From Bdellovibrionales bacterium (GTDB lineage Bacteria > Bdellovibrionota > Bdellovibrionia > Bdellovibrionales > UBA1609): a stretch of DNA of 64,000 nucleotides. The notes under the pieces were generated by a model that worked only from the letters and a program-made list of their open reading frames with translations, was not told the origin of the DNA and made no database searches. The DNA lies in the NCBI GenBank assembly GCA_027459485.1, contig DAIDIG010000009.1, positions 38,123 to 102,122 of the forward strand, in the 5' to 3' direction. Every line of letters begins with the position of its first letter. Position 1 is the first letter of the stretch. A program made the translations under genes and the position numbers. Below, in pieces: positions 18,257 through 26,610 of the stretch.

Positions 18257-20256
18257 TGCGCCTTTAAATCACCCGGTGATTTACGCAAAACCTCTAAAAC
18301 GTTCTCGACCAGAAGTTTCGGCTGAACCGGTTTTATAAGATGACGCTGATAGCCCGATTTATAAGCCCGCTCCTTTTCTCCGGGTCCTGTGCGCGCCGTG
18401 AGAGCAATGGCCGGTCGATGTTTATGCGCGCCCTTCTTTTCTTCGATGATTCGAGTTTGCTCCATGAACAGAAAACCATCCATGATTGGCATATTGATAT
18501 CCGATATAATAAACTGAATGTTGTTTTTAGAAACAAGGTCGAGCGCTTCGGCTCCGTTATTGGCGGTCACTACATCAGCCCCCGCATTTTTGAGCACAAT
18601 TCGAATCAGTTCGACAGCATCGGGGCTATCATCGACCACGAGTACATTCAGGCCTGTGAGCGGCAAAATTGAGCAATCGGTCGCTCTGCCTGGTTCAACC
18701 GCTCGAATCGGAATTTGCACTGTAAACGTTGCGCCTTTGCCTAATCCAGCGCTGCTGGCTTTGATTGAACCGCCGTGCGCTTCGACAAGGTCTTTAGAAA
18801 TCTTAAGGCCGAGTCCCAATCCGCCCTTTTGCCCAGAGGGGCTTTCTGCCTGCCAGAGCCGATCGAATAAATGCGGCAAATCGCGCGGGTCTATTCCATG
18901 ACCCGTGTCAGAGACTTGAAAAATGAAACTGCCTTCGCTACGGCTACTTCGAATCGTAACCTGCCCCTTTTGATTCGTCCACTTCACGGCATTTGAAAGT
19001 AGGTTCCATAAGATTTGCTGTAAGCGAACGGCATCGCAGACGACTGTCTTTTCGTCGGTCGCTATGTCCTTCAGAATCGCAATATCTTTCGATCGCGCGG
19101 CGAACTCCACGGCTTTGATCGCGTTGTCTACGATGTCTTCAACGCTGTGGGTATTCACCGAAAGTGAAAATTTACCGGTCAGAATTCGCGACATATCGAG
19201 CAGATCTTCAACCAAGTGCAACTGTACTTTAGCATTTCTTTTAATCACCTCGATAGCCGTTTGATGTTCTTGGCTACCGGCAGGGAACTTGTCGATAATG
19301 TCGCTATACCCGAGAATTATATTCAGCGGCGTCCGCAGCTCGTGCGAGAGATTCGAAATAAACTCATCCTTTGCCTTATTCATATTCACAAGCTGGCGGT
19401 TACTTTCGCGCAATTCTTCGGTCGTCTTTTTTAACTGCGCGTCTATTAAGCGAACTTCAGCTAAATCCCGCACTACGGATGAACACCCCACAACCTGTCC
19501 GCTCAAGTTTCGAATTGGTGAAATGGTTTCGGATACATGAACTTCGGCGCCATCCTTTCGCAGTCGAATAGTTTCAAAAGGGGCGACGGTAACGCCCGCG
19601 GCAACTTGATCCAGGACGGACCTTTCTTCGCTGTGTCTTTCTATTGGCACAACCGCATAAATCGAACGGCCAACCATTTCGTCTGATGTAAATTGCAGAA
19701 TTTTTTCTGCGCCTTTGTTCCATGTTAAAATTGTGCCGTCGAGGGATTTCGACAGAATCGCGTCTTGCGACGAATTTACGATCGCTGCAAGGCGCTCTGA
19801 ATCTCGCACGCGCTCGGCAATTCGGCTTTCTAAACTAGCTTTCATGGCACTAAGTTCTTTATTTTTATCGTCGAGCTGTTTGTAGCTGGGGAGTTTTACG
19901 GCGAGCGGGATCGTCGGCCACAAAACAATCGCCGTCAGGACGGAAGCCGCTGCGGTAATAGCTTTGATCACACCTTCAAGTGCGTAGTTCGGAATCCAAA
20001 TTGTGTAAATCGCCGCCAAATGGGTCAGCCCGCATCCGAGGATGAAAATTCCAAAAAGAATAAAGATGCTTCTATATTTAATATCCCGCCGCGTTCTCAC
20101 GAAATAAAGCAGTGCGATCGGGATCGAGAAATAAGCCAGGGCAATCAAGCCGTCAGAAATGACGTGCAACCAAAGAATATTCGGTTGCCATAAAAAGCAA
20201 TGCCCGTGCGGCAGAAAATGTGCATCGCTGAAAAATTTAAAAATCGAAGCCGTCAT
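18253..20256 (-). CDS. Hybrid histidine kinase with ETR1-type ethylene-binding domain, 667 aa
   Basis: Membrane sensor kinase. The N-terminus has three transmembrane helices with 'ISDGLIALAYFSIP' and 'FILGCGLTHL'. The residues that define the plant ETR1 and cyanobacterial SynEtr1 ethylene/Cu(I) site are present: Asp35, Tyr42, Ile45, Pro46, Ile72, Cys75 and His79 (Cys-x3-His). A PAS domain follows (residues about 150-265), then HisKA with the phospho-His in 'SNLSHELRTPLN', a HATPase_c domain with 'DTGHGI' and 'GGLGLGLKI', and a C-terminal receiver with the acceptor Asp in 'ISDINMPIMDGF'. Overlaps lon by four nt. The ligand is predicted from the motif only. Confidence 0.88.
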   Translation of the reverse strand: MTASIFKFFSDAHFLPHGHCFLWQPNILWLHVISDGLIALAYFSIPIALLYFVRTRRDIKYRSIFILFGIFILGCGLTHLAAIYTIWIPNYALEGVIKAITAAASVLTAIVLWPTIPLAVKLPSYKQLDDKNKELSAMKASLESRIAERVRDSERLAAIVNSSQDAILSKSLDGTILTWNKGAEKILQFTSDEMVGRSIYAVVPIERHSEERSVLDQVAAGVTVAPFETIRLRKDGAEVHVSETISPIRNLSGQVVGCSSVVRDLAEVRLIDAQLKKTTEELRESNRQLVNMNKAKDEFISNLSHELRTPLNIILGYSDIIDKFPAGSQEHQTAIEVIKRNAKVQLHLVEDLLDMSRILTGKFSLSVNTHSVEDIVDNAIKAVEFAARSKDIAILKDIATDEKTVVCDAVRLQQILWNLLSNAVKWTNQKGQVTIRSSRSEGSFIFQVSDTGHGIDPRDLPHLFDRLWQAESPSGQKGGLGLGLKISKDLVEAHGGSIKASSAGLGKGATFTVQIPIRAVEPGRATDCSILPLTGLNVLVVDDSPDAVELIRIVLKNAGADVVTANNGAEALDLVSKNNIQFIISDINMPIMDGFLFMEQTRIIEEKKGAHKHRPAIALTARTGPGEKERAYKSGYQRHLIKPVQPKLLVENVLEVLRKSPGDLKAQ

Positions 20257-20325
20257 TAGCGCGGAATACTAGCAAATTCGGAATTGCTTTTACTCTAGGG
20301 TCAAGAAATCAATACGGGAGACAAA

Positions 20326-20808
20326 TCAATGTCTTGTCTCGCGCTCGTGTTGTTGGCGAATGTCCGGTAAGTTCGTCAAATCAGTAATTGCTCGAATTAA
20401 AATATTCAGAAGATGATTGGCATTAATAATGCTGACAAGATCGCCGCTCGAGTTGACGATGGGTAATCGGCTGATACCGTGAGCTTTCATCTTTGCGATC
20501 AACTGAAATATATCGTCGGCTTCGGATGCCGCGTCGATTGGTTTCGACATAATATCGCCAACTAAAATCTTATCTATCGGCACATCTTGCGCGCACGTTT
20601 CAATTGTAATGTCGCGATCGGTCAGCATGCCGACCGGTTTAGCAATTCCATTTTGGCGATCGATGACAACCACATCGCCGACATGGTTTTCACGCATGAG
20701 TTTCGCAGCGTCGTTCACTGTGGCCATCGCATCTACGCAGACGACTTTTGAAGGGCTCCAATAAGCGCTCTTATATTGATTTTTTAATGATCGATGTGCA
20801 GGTTCCAT
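20326..20808 (-). CDS. CBS-domain pair protein, 160 aa
   Basis: Stand-alone tandem CBS (Bateman) module. Such proteins bind adenine nucleotides and signal energy state or act as regulators. The first CBS spans about residues 20-80 ('TVNDAAKLMRENHVGDVVVID', 'VGMLTDRDI') and the second about 85-145 ('IFQLIAKMKAHGISRLPIVNSSGDLVSIIN'). A perfect GGAGGTGATGC ribosome site precedes the ATG, suggesting high translation. 70 nt separate it from the kinase gene downstream. Partner protein unknown. Confidence 0.9.
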   Translation of the reverse strand: MEPAHRSLKNQYKSAYWSPSKVVCVDAMATVNDAAKLMRENHVGDVVVIDRQNGIAKPVGMLTDRDITIETCAQDVPIDKILVGDIMSKPIDAASEADDIFQLIAKMKAHGISRLPIVNSSGDLVSIINANHLLNILIRAITDLTNLPDIRQQHERETRH

Positions 20809-20850
20809 GCATCACCTCCATTTGAGAAATGAAGCAAGAAGCGTTCCAAA

Positions 20851-21570
20851 TTATTGCAGATAGGTGCGGCAAGCAGCTACTTTATAATGCGCTTTATGTG
20901 GTGAAACCGATTCGTGATGGTGCGATTCGCGAAGCATATTTTCGAGCCTTTTTGACAGGTCGATCTGCCAAGTTGGCGCGTGTGCCCAATCAGCCAGGTG
21001 GCAAGCCCCAATGTATTCGCCGGTCTCTTCGACTTTGAGCTCGTCTCTACGAAATAAGCAGGTGATTGTCCAATCGACGATTCGCTCGAGTTCATCCATC
21101 TGTTTGCGAATTCTTTCGACTTTATCTTTGTGCATAACGACTCTCAGATGACCATAGAAAAAGGCATTTTTAACTAATGTTTCGATTCGATTCAATTCAC
21201 TGCGTGCGTGTATGCCAGAGGCTCCGGCTTCGCCGAGAGCGTCCATATTGACGCCGTGATAACGAGCTAAAATGGTCGCGATATCCTCTTTGCCTTGATA
21301 CCCGTACTTGCGCAATTCTGACAGGGTCATGACTTTCGGTATGTCGTGATACGTGGCATATTCCTCAACCAATTCGAGCGTTAGATCCGGAAAACGACCG
21401 CGGGCCATTAAATAAGTTTCAGGTAACTCTCGTTGCATATCACGGATATGTCGGCGACTGGCCATTCGAAATTGACTGCTCGTCACCCCGAAACTTCTCG
21501 AGCCAAAGCCAATCGTGGCGAGTGTGGCGAAAATCATTAAAGAGCCAAGGGCGACTTTTTGAAATCGCAT
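20851..21570 (-). CDS. Hypothetical exported protein, 239 aa
   Basis: The N-terminus 'MRFQKVALGSLMIFATLATIGFG' is a signal peptide or membrane anchor. The rest is charged and helical with many His, Arg and Glu residues, including 'CLFRRDELKVEETGEYIGACHLADW'. No domain is recognised. No clear ribosome site precedes the ATG. Co-directional with the CBS gene (42 nt between them). Confidence 0.5.
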   Translation of the reverse strand: MRFQKVALGSLMIFATLATIGFGSRSFGVTSSQFRMASRRHIRDMQRELPETYLMARGRFPDLTLELVEEYATYHDIPKVMTLSELRKYGYQGKEDIATILARYHGVNMDALGEAGASGIHARSELNRIETLVKNAFFYGHLRVVMHKDKVERIRKQMDELERIVDWTITCLFRRDELKVEETGEYIGACHLADWAHAPTWQIDLSKRLENMLRESHHHESVSPHKAHYKVAACRTYLQ

Positions 21571-21677
21571 GTGGGGATCTTATCACTTGTGAAGAGATTG
21601 TGAAAAAAAATTTGTAAAGCGCCGCAAATAGTAACCGCTGACTAAAGCTTTGACGCTTTATTCTAAAAGTTTTGAAA

Positions 21678-23462
21678 TTAGAGCACTTCGCTCCACGACG
21701 GGCTGACTGCGAATGCGGCGTTAATTAAACCGACGTGAGAATAAGCTTGCGGAAAATTTCCCAGCTGAGTGGGGGCAGCCGGTAAAAAATGCTCGGAAAA
21801 AAGCCCCACATGATTAGCACCGCCGACGGCATCTTGAAGTATCGCGCGTGCTTCTTCACGATACCCCAACCGTGCAAGACCCTGCGCAATCCAGAATGAA
21901 CAAATGACGAATGCTGAAGCCGGTTTGCCGAAATCATCCTGTCTCAGATAACGGTAGAAAAAAGATGATTGCGGCCGCTTTGTATCAATTGCCAGATGCT
22001 TTTGGATATCGCGAATAGTTTCAAGGCACAGTTTTTCATTCGGAAATCTCAAGACCGAAGCCAGCGCTAAAGCCGCGTCGTAGTTGGAGTCGGCGGGACC
22101 ATTTCGAATCGAGGCGTCTATTTTTGCCTTTTCTACAGCGGTCTCTGCGCGGTCACGTGCGCGAGTAAAATCAAGCGGAAAATCTTTCAGGTACCCTCGA
22201 TGTTGAATTCGCACTGCGCGTTCAAGCCCGGCCCATGACATGAGATTTGTAAAAGTATGTTCTTGCCAACCGTTGCGGACTTCCCACAACCCGGCGTCAG
22301 CAGCGGAGATCGATCGCTCGCACAGTCGAGCGAGATTGGCGAGAAGGTCTTCATGAGTTTTATCGCGTAAGTGTATGAAGCGCTCGTCTAAATAAATCGG
22401 CGCCAACGTCAAAACCAATTCACCGTAAACGTCGTTTTGAATATGATCCGCTGCTTGGTTGTTTGTGCGCACGGGCGCGTGCCCGTTATGGCCAATCCAG
22501 TTTACGTGCGTTGTCTCAGGTAGAGGCAAATCTTGGCTGAGTGTGTAGACCGGCGCCAGCCTTTCGTGCGATTGCTCATGTTTTTGGGCTATGCCGAGAA
22601 GAAATTTTAAAAAGCCTTCCATCTCTTCGAAGTGGCCGAGATTGTGAAAGGCGGATAGCACGAAGTATGCATCGCGCAACCAACAATAGCGGTAGTCCCA
22701 GTTTCGTGGTGCACCGGCTTCTTCAGGCAAACTCGTCGTGAGCGCTGCAAGTATCGCTCCGGTATCTTCATAACAATGAAGCTTCAGCGCCAACGCCGAT
22801 CGAATAGTTTCGCGCTGAAATAAACTGGGGATCGAGCAGTGCTTCACCCAGGTTCGCCAGTAATCTTCAGTTCGCGCAAGAAATCGTTCGCTGATACGCG
22901 CGACATCTTCTTCAACCGCTGAGCTCCATGTTAAAACAAAATGCAGCTTTTCTTTAAGCGGGAACGAAGTCTCTTCGCACAAATAGGTCAATGGCATGTT
23001 GGTCGTTAATCGAAGTGTATCGTTTCGGCATTCAAAACTCAGATGGCTGTTGCCGCGGATGGGCTTCGCCTGTTCTTTACTCCACCCTGAAACCGGCCGG
23101 CAGCTCACTTGAATAGTCGGTGAGCCCGACAAGGGCTCGACGATACGGCAAATCATCATAGGCCGATACGTTCGCTCATGCTGGATGAAGCGCGGGCAGA
23201 AATCGATGATGCGAAATGAATCGTGATCAGAAGTCGAAATGTCGGTTATCAAAACATTAGTGTTTTCTAAATAGTATTGCCGGCTTGAGATGTTTTCGTT
23301 GGCTTCAGTGGCATGTATCGAAAAACGACCGCCCTCGGGGTCGAGCAGGCGGCCGAATACTGGGTCGCTATCCGGCCTCGGCAAACATAGCCAATCGATG
23401 GATCCGGCTATTGAAACCAAAGCCGAAATTTGACAGTTGCCAATCAAGCCGTACGGATACAT
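21678..23462 (-). CDS. Glycoside hydrolase family 15 (glucoamylase/trehalase-like), 594 aa
   Basis: Cytoplasmic alpha-glucan hydrolase of the bacterial/archaeal GH15 type, acting on maltooligosaccharides or trehalose. The family N-terminus 'YGLIGNCQISALVSIAGSIDWLCLP' forms the beta-sandwich domain. The (alpha/alpha)6 barrel begins around residue 220 with 'ALTTSLPEEAGAPRNWDYRYCWLRDA', and 'ELVLTLAPIYLDERF' and 'WEVRNGWQEHTFTNLMSW' contain likely catalytic-site glutamates. Length is normal (about 600). No signal peptide. It stands alone, with no trehalose or glycogen genes nearby, so glucoamylase versus trehalase cannot be decided. Confidence 0.9.
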   Translation of the reverse strand: MYPYGLIGNCQISALVSIAGSIDWLCLPRPDSDPVFGRLLDPEGGRFSIHATEANENISSRQYYLENTNVLITDISTSDHDSFRIIDFCPRFIQHERTYRPMMICRIVEPLSGSPTIQVSCRPVSGWSKEQAKPIRGNSHLSFECRNDTLRLTTNMPLTYLCEETSFPLKEKLHFVLTWSSAVEEDVARISERFLARTEDYWRTWVKHCSIPSLFQRETIRSALALKLHCYEDTGAILAALTTSLPEEAGAPRNWDYRYCWLRDAYFVLSAFHNLGHFEEMEGFLKFLLGIAQKHEQSHERLAPVYTLSQDLPLPETTHVNWIGHNGHAPVRTNNQAADHIQNDVYGELVLTLAPIYLDERFIHLRDKTHEDLLANLARLCERSISAADAGLWEVRNGWQEHTFTNLMSWAGLERAVRIQHRGYLKDFPLDFTRARDRAETAVEKAKIDASIRNGPADSNYDAALALASVLRFPNEKLCLETIRDIQKHLAIDTKRPQSSFFYRYLRQDDFGKPASAFVICSFWIAQGLARLGYREEARAILQDAVGGANHVGLFSEHFLPAAPTQLGNFPQAYSHVGLINAAFAVSPSWSEVL

Positions 23463-23606
23463 CTAGTCTCCATACTAACTTTTTCTCAAAATAATTCGAA
23501 CTGAAAAATAGACAATCTTCGTCATGTTTTTTCTAATAACTACACGCCCAGCGCTTTTCGCTTGCGAGCGAAACGTGAAGGCATTACGGTCACGCTTCAA
23601 ATTTTT

Positions 23607-24923
23607 ATGAATAAAATGAAATATCGACCATTCGTCGCGTTTGTCTGTGCATTCTCGATAGTATTTCAAGTTTCGGCCGCGGCTATCCCGCGCGAAAACA
23701 CCCCATCATCGGTTGAAGAAAGTGCGCGTCAACTTCAGAGCGAGTTGACTGAAACGCTTGGGCGGCAAGGTACGCAATCGCTGATGCTTTTTTTGCGTCA
23801 GAAAGCTGAAAGTGGAATGGCCCTTGCGTCTTTACGTCACTATTTTTTTGATCAGAATCACGGGCAGCCTGTTATCATTAACGAGGCGATCCCCGAAAAG
23901 GCGCAGCCAATGATTCGATTTGTAAATACTCAACTGCGGCTTTCGGGTGTAGATTTCATTCAGTTTCGCGGTGTGATTGACAGAACTTTAAAGCTCAACG
24001 AACCCCTGCCGAGCCAAGCGCGGCTTTATCGTAAATGGGTGAAATTTCGGACGTTGACCTTTCCGTTATTGGGAGCTGCATCCGGCATTTTTCAGGCCGG
24101 TGTTGTCCAACTTTCGAACTCGGTAGCCAAGACGGCATCGGCGGTCGCGCAAGCGCTCGCGGTTTTCGGTCTTGAAGTGAACTTTTCGGTTTTTAGTAAA
24201 AAATGGAACATATTGTGGAGTGATGAGCATCCGATGATTCCCTACCGCGTGAGTCTACCAGCGCGGGACGCTTCGTGCGTGGCCCGATTGCTTGGACGAC
24301 TTCTCGATGCTACTCGCGGAGTTACGCGCGCTGATATGTGGAATTTTTTGGTTAATGTTGCTTACACGGGCGTTCTGATCAGCTTAAGCAACGCGGCCCT
24401 TGGGCATTTCGGCATTTCACACCCCGGTGCTTTTGCGTCGGTCGGCAAATCACTAGTTATTGGGTCATCAGGATTTTTGGCCTTTGGGCTGTCGCAAGTG
24501 GCACTCGGCAAAGCATTCGCGCGGGGTGAACTTTCGGAGCTCTTGCGTTTTCAACTTGAAACTCTGATCGTGGGTTGGGGCGCCTTCTGGCGAAACGTCG
24601 GGTCAGCTCCTCATATGGGAGTCGTCGGTACTGTCATGCTCTATTCATTAGCTTTGATTGTAACGGCGCCGCTGTTAGCGAAGACGTTTTTGGCGGGCCG
24701 GTACGCACAAAAGACGGCGCGACTTTTCGCAGTGAATGATGAAACCGCTCGATCAGGCGAGAGCCCGTGCTCTGAACTGTTAAAAATGAAAAATCAAGAT
24801 TGGCTCGGAGATTTTTACGGATTAGCCCCGTTTTCAAAACAAAAACAAGTCGGGTTATTTCTCAAGCAGACGCTTCAAAACGTGAAATCCACATTTGCTG
24901 GGCAAAAATTCGGATTGCAATAA
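23607..24923 (+). CDS. Multi-pass membrane protein of unknown function, 438 aa
   Basis: The ATG at 23607 gives a signal peptide ('RPFVAFVCAFSIVFQVSAAA'). Longer in-frame starts add polar residues. The N-terminal third is soluble ('SVEESARQLQSELTETLGRQG'). Five or so hydrophobic segments follow, several rich in Ala and Gly. It resembles large orphan membrane proteins common in Bdellovibrio-like genomes, but no named family is recognised. The last 62 nt overlap the 3' end of the convergent dabB gene, a long convergent overlap. Confidence 0.55.
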   Translation: MNKMKYRPFVAFVCAFSIVFQVSAAAIPRENTPSSVEESARQLQSELTETLGRQGTQSLMLFLRQKAESGMALASLRHYFFDQNHGQPVIINEAIPEKAQPMIRFVNTQLRLSGVDFIQFRGVIDRTLKLNEPLPSQARLYRKWVKFRTLTFPLLGAASGIFQAGVVQLSNSVAKTASAVAQALAVFGLEVNFSVFSKKWNILWSDEHPMIPYRVSLPARDASCVARLLGRLLDATRGVTRADMWNFLVNVAYTGVLISLSNAALGHFGISHPGAFASVGKSLVIGSSGFLAFGLSQVALGKAFARGELSELLRFQLETLIVGWGAFWRNVGSAPHMGVVGTVMLYSLALIVTAPLLAKTFLAGRYAQKTARLFAVNDETARSGESPCSELLKMKNQDWLGDFYGLAPFSKQKQVGLFLKQTLQNVKSTFAGQKFGLQ

Positions 24924-26610
24924 AACCATTGAGTGCAAAAATGCATGATAGCAAAAATGCGTAGGTCGAGTGAATTTGAAATGCTCGCCTCAACAGCATA
25001 TCCTCGCCAAAAAATGTCGGTAAAAGCGAGAAGCCGGATAAACCTAAGACGCCGATCAGCCCCAATGAGGTGGCAATACGCAAAGACGAGATTTTGCCAT
25101 TGAGCCCGAGAATTGCGAGAATTGAAACTACACCAATTGTGATTGCATAAAATAGGGCCGGAGTGTGGGTGTGAGTGCGGGTGCCCACCCAAACCGAAAG
25201 TGAAATCAGTAGCGCTGAGATGAACAGCCAAGCAATCGATCGTCCTGAGCGCTTTATCGACTCGAGAGACAAAACAGATGAGAGGCCGGCAAGACCAATG
25301 ACAATATAAGCGCTCGCGATGGCATGGCCCGCTTGGGCGAAACTGATGGCGATCGCAATTAAGACGGCGGCACTTACAATAAAATTCAATTTTTTGGCGG
25401 GCAGTCGTTCTGTCAATTTACGAAGCGGTCGCCAAAACAAAAAGCGAAGCCCATCTTCGAGATAGCCCTCTGAAATGGAAAAAACAAACAAAGTTGACCG
25501 GCCTTCACGGGTGAGAAGCCTTTGAAAAAGGGAGTGTTCTTCAGAAGTGGTCGTTTGGCCGGAGGCCGTTTGACGACGCAAAAGATAAGCGACGGCAGAT
25601 GGAGATACGAGCAACTGATAGCAGCGAAAAAGTGCGTTGCTTATCATGTGAATGAGGGCGAGCGTCTGCAAGCCGGCCGCGATTTCGACAAAAATGATGC
25701 CAACCTGAGCGGCCGAGGCATATCCGACTTGCCCTTTAATTGTGTGCTGGGTACGACTGAAAAGTGAGCAAAGAATAGCCGTTGTGATACCGACAAGGCC
25801 GATAGCCAAGTGAACCGCCAAACTGCCGCTCCAAATTGCGTATGTCTTCAAAAGAAGATATGCGCCGGCGTTGACGGATAGCGCACCATAGAAAAGGGCG
25901 CTCGAGGGAGTCGGCCCCTCCATTGCGCGAACGATCCAAAAACTAAATGGGAATTGTGCGGATTTACCTGCGGCCGCAAGTAATAGTAAGAGCCCTGTAC
26001 TCGTGTGGGCGGAGGTCAGTTCTAAAAACGCGCTTAAGAAGAGCCCGATATCGGCTACGCGATAAATGGAAAGCGTTTTCAGAGCGTTTCGAACGGGCGC
26101 CCGACGCTCGTGGTAAAAGGCAATTAGAAGAAATGATGCGAGACCCACGACTTCCCAAGCAAAAAACAAAAGATCGAGATGGGTGGCCAATGTGAGAAGC
26201 GCCATTGCGGCCTGAAACATGAGAACGACGGCAAAAAAACGGCGAAAACCAGGCTCTCGATGCATGTATATTCGGCTAAATCGAATCACCAAGCCCGATG
26301 TAAACTGAATCAAAAAAAGAAATGCCGCCGCAGGAGCTGTCATTGAAAGCCCAGCGCGGAATCGATAATTGCCGAGGTGAAAAAGAAAAATCTCGGGGGT
26401 CGAAAAAGACGTTTGGCCATGCCAAATACGCGCAAACAGCCAGGCGCCGATAGCGGCAATAAAACAGAAGGTAGAAAGAAGTGTCGATAGAATCGCGATA
26501 CGCGCGATTGCCTTCTCAGATCGCATCGGTAGGGCAGCGAGCATCGCCGCTCCGGAAAACGGTGCAACGATAATAAAAAGTAAAATCAGTGAAAGAATCG
26601 GTGAGGTCAT
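24862..26610 (-). CDS. dabB: DabB-like ion-coupling membrane subunit (NuoL/MrpA family), 582 aa
   Basis: Polytopic membrane protein (about 13-16 helices) of the proton-conducting NuoL/MrpA superfamily. With DabA it forms the DAB dissolved-inorganic-carbon pump, which couples ion flow to CO2 hydration. 'FLFLIQFTSGLVIRFSRIYMHREPG' and 'LFFAWEVVGLASFLLIAFYHER' contain typical antiporter-module sequence with the conserved TM5 Glu. The ATG at 26610 shares one base with the dabA stop (TGATG), so the long upstream extension in the same frame is not used. The C-terminus has helices after the antiporter core. Confidence 0.85.
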   Translation of the reverse strand: MTSPILSLILLFIIVAPFSGAAMLAALPMRSEKAIARIAILSTLLSTFCFIAAIGAWLFARIWHGQTSFSTPEIFLFHLGNYRFRAGLSMTAPAAAFLFLIQFTSGLVIRFSRIYMHREPGFRRFFAVVLMFQAAMALLTLATHLDLLFFAWEVVGLASFLLIAFYHERRAPVRNALKTLSIYRVADIGLFLSAFLELTSAHTSTGLLLLLAAAGKSAQFPFSFWIVRAMEGPTPSSALFYGALSVNAGAYLLLKTYAIWSGSLAVHLAIGLVGITTAILCSLFSRTQHTIKGQVGYASAAQVGIIFVEIAAGLQTLALIHMISNALFRCYQLLVSPSAVAYLLRRQTASGQTTTSEEHSLFQRLLTREGRSTLFVFSISEGYLEDGLRFLFWRPLRKLTERLPAKKLNFIVSAAVLIAIAISFAQAGHAIASAYIVIGLAGLSSVLSLESIKRSGRSIAWLFISALLISLSVWVGTRTHTHTPALFYAITIGVVSILAILGLNGKISSLRIATSLGLIGVLGLSGFSLLPTFFGEDMLLRRAFQIHSTYAFLLSCIFALNGFIAIRIFAQQMWISRFEASA

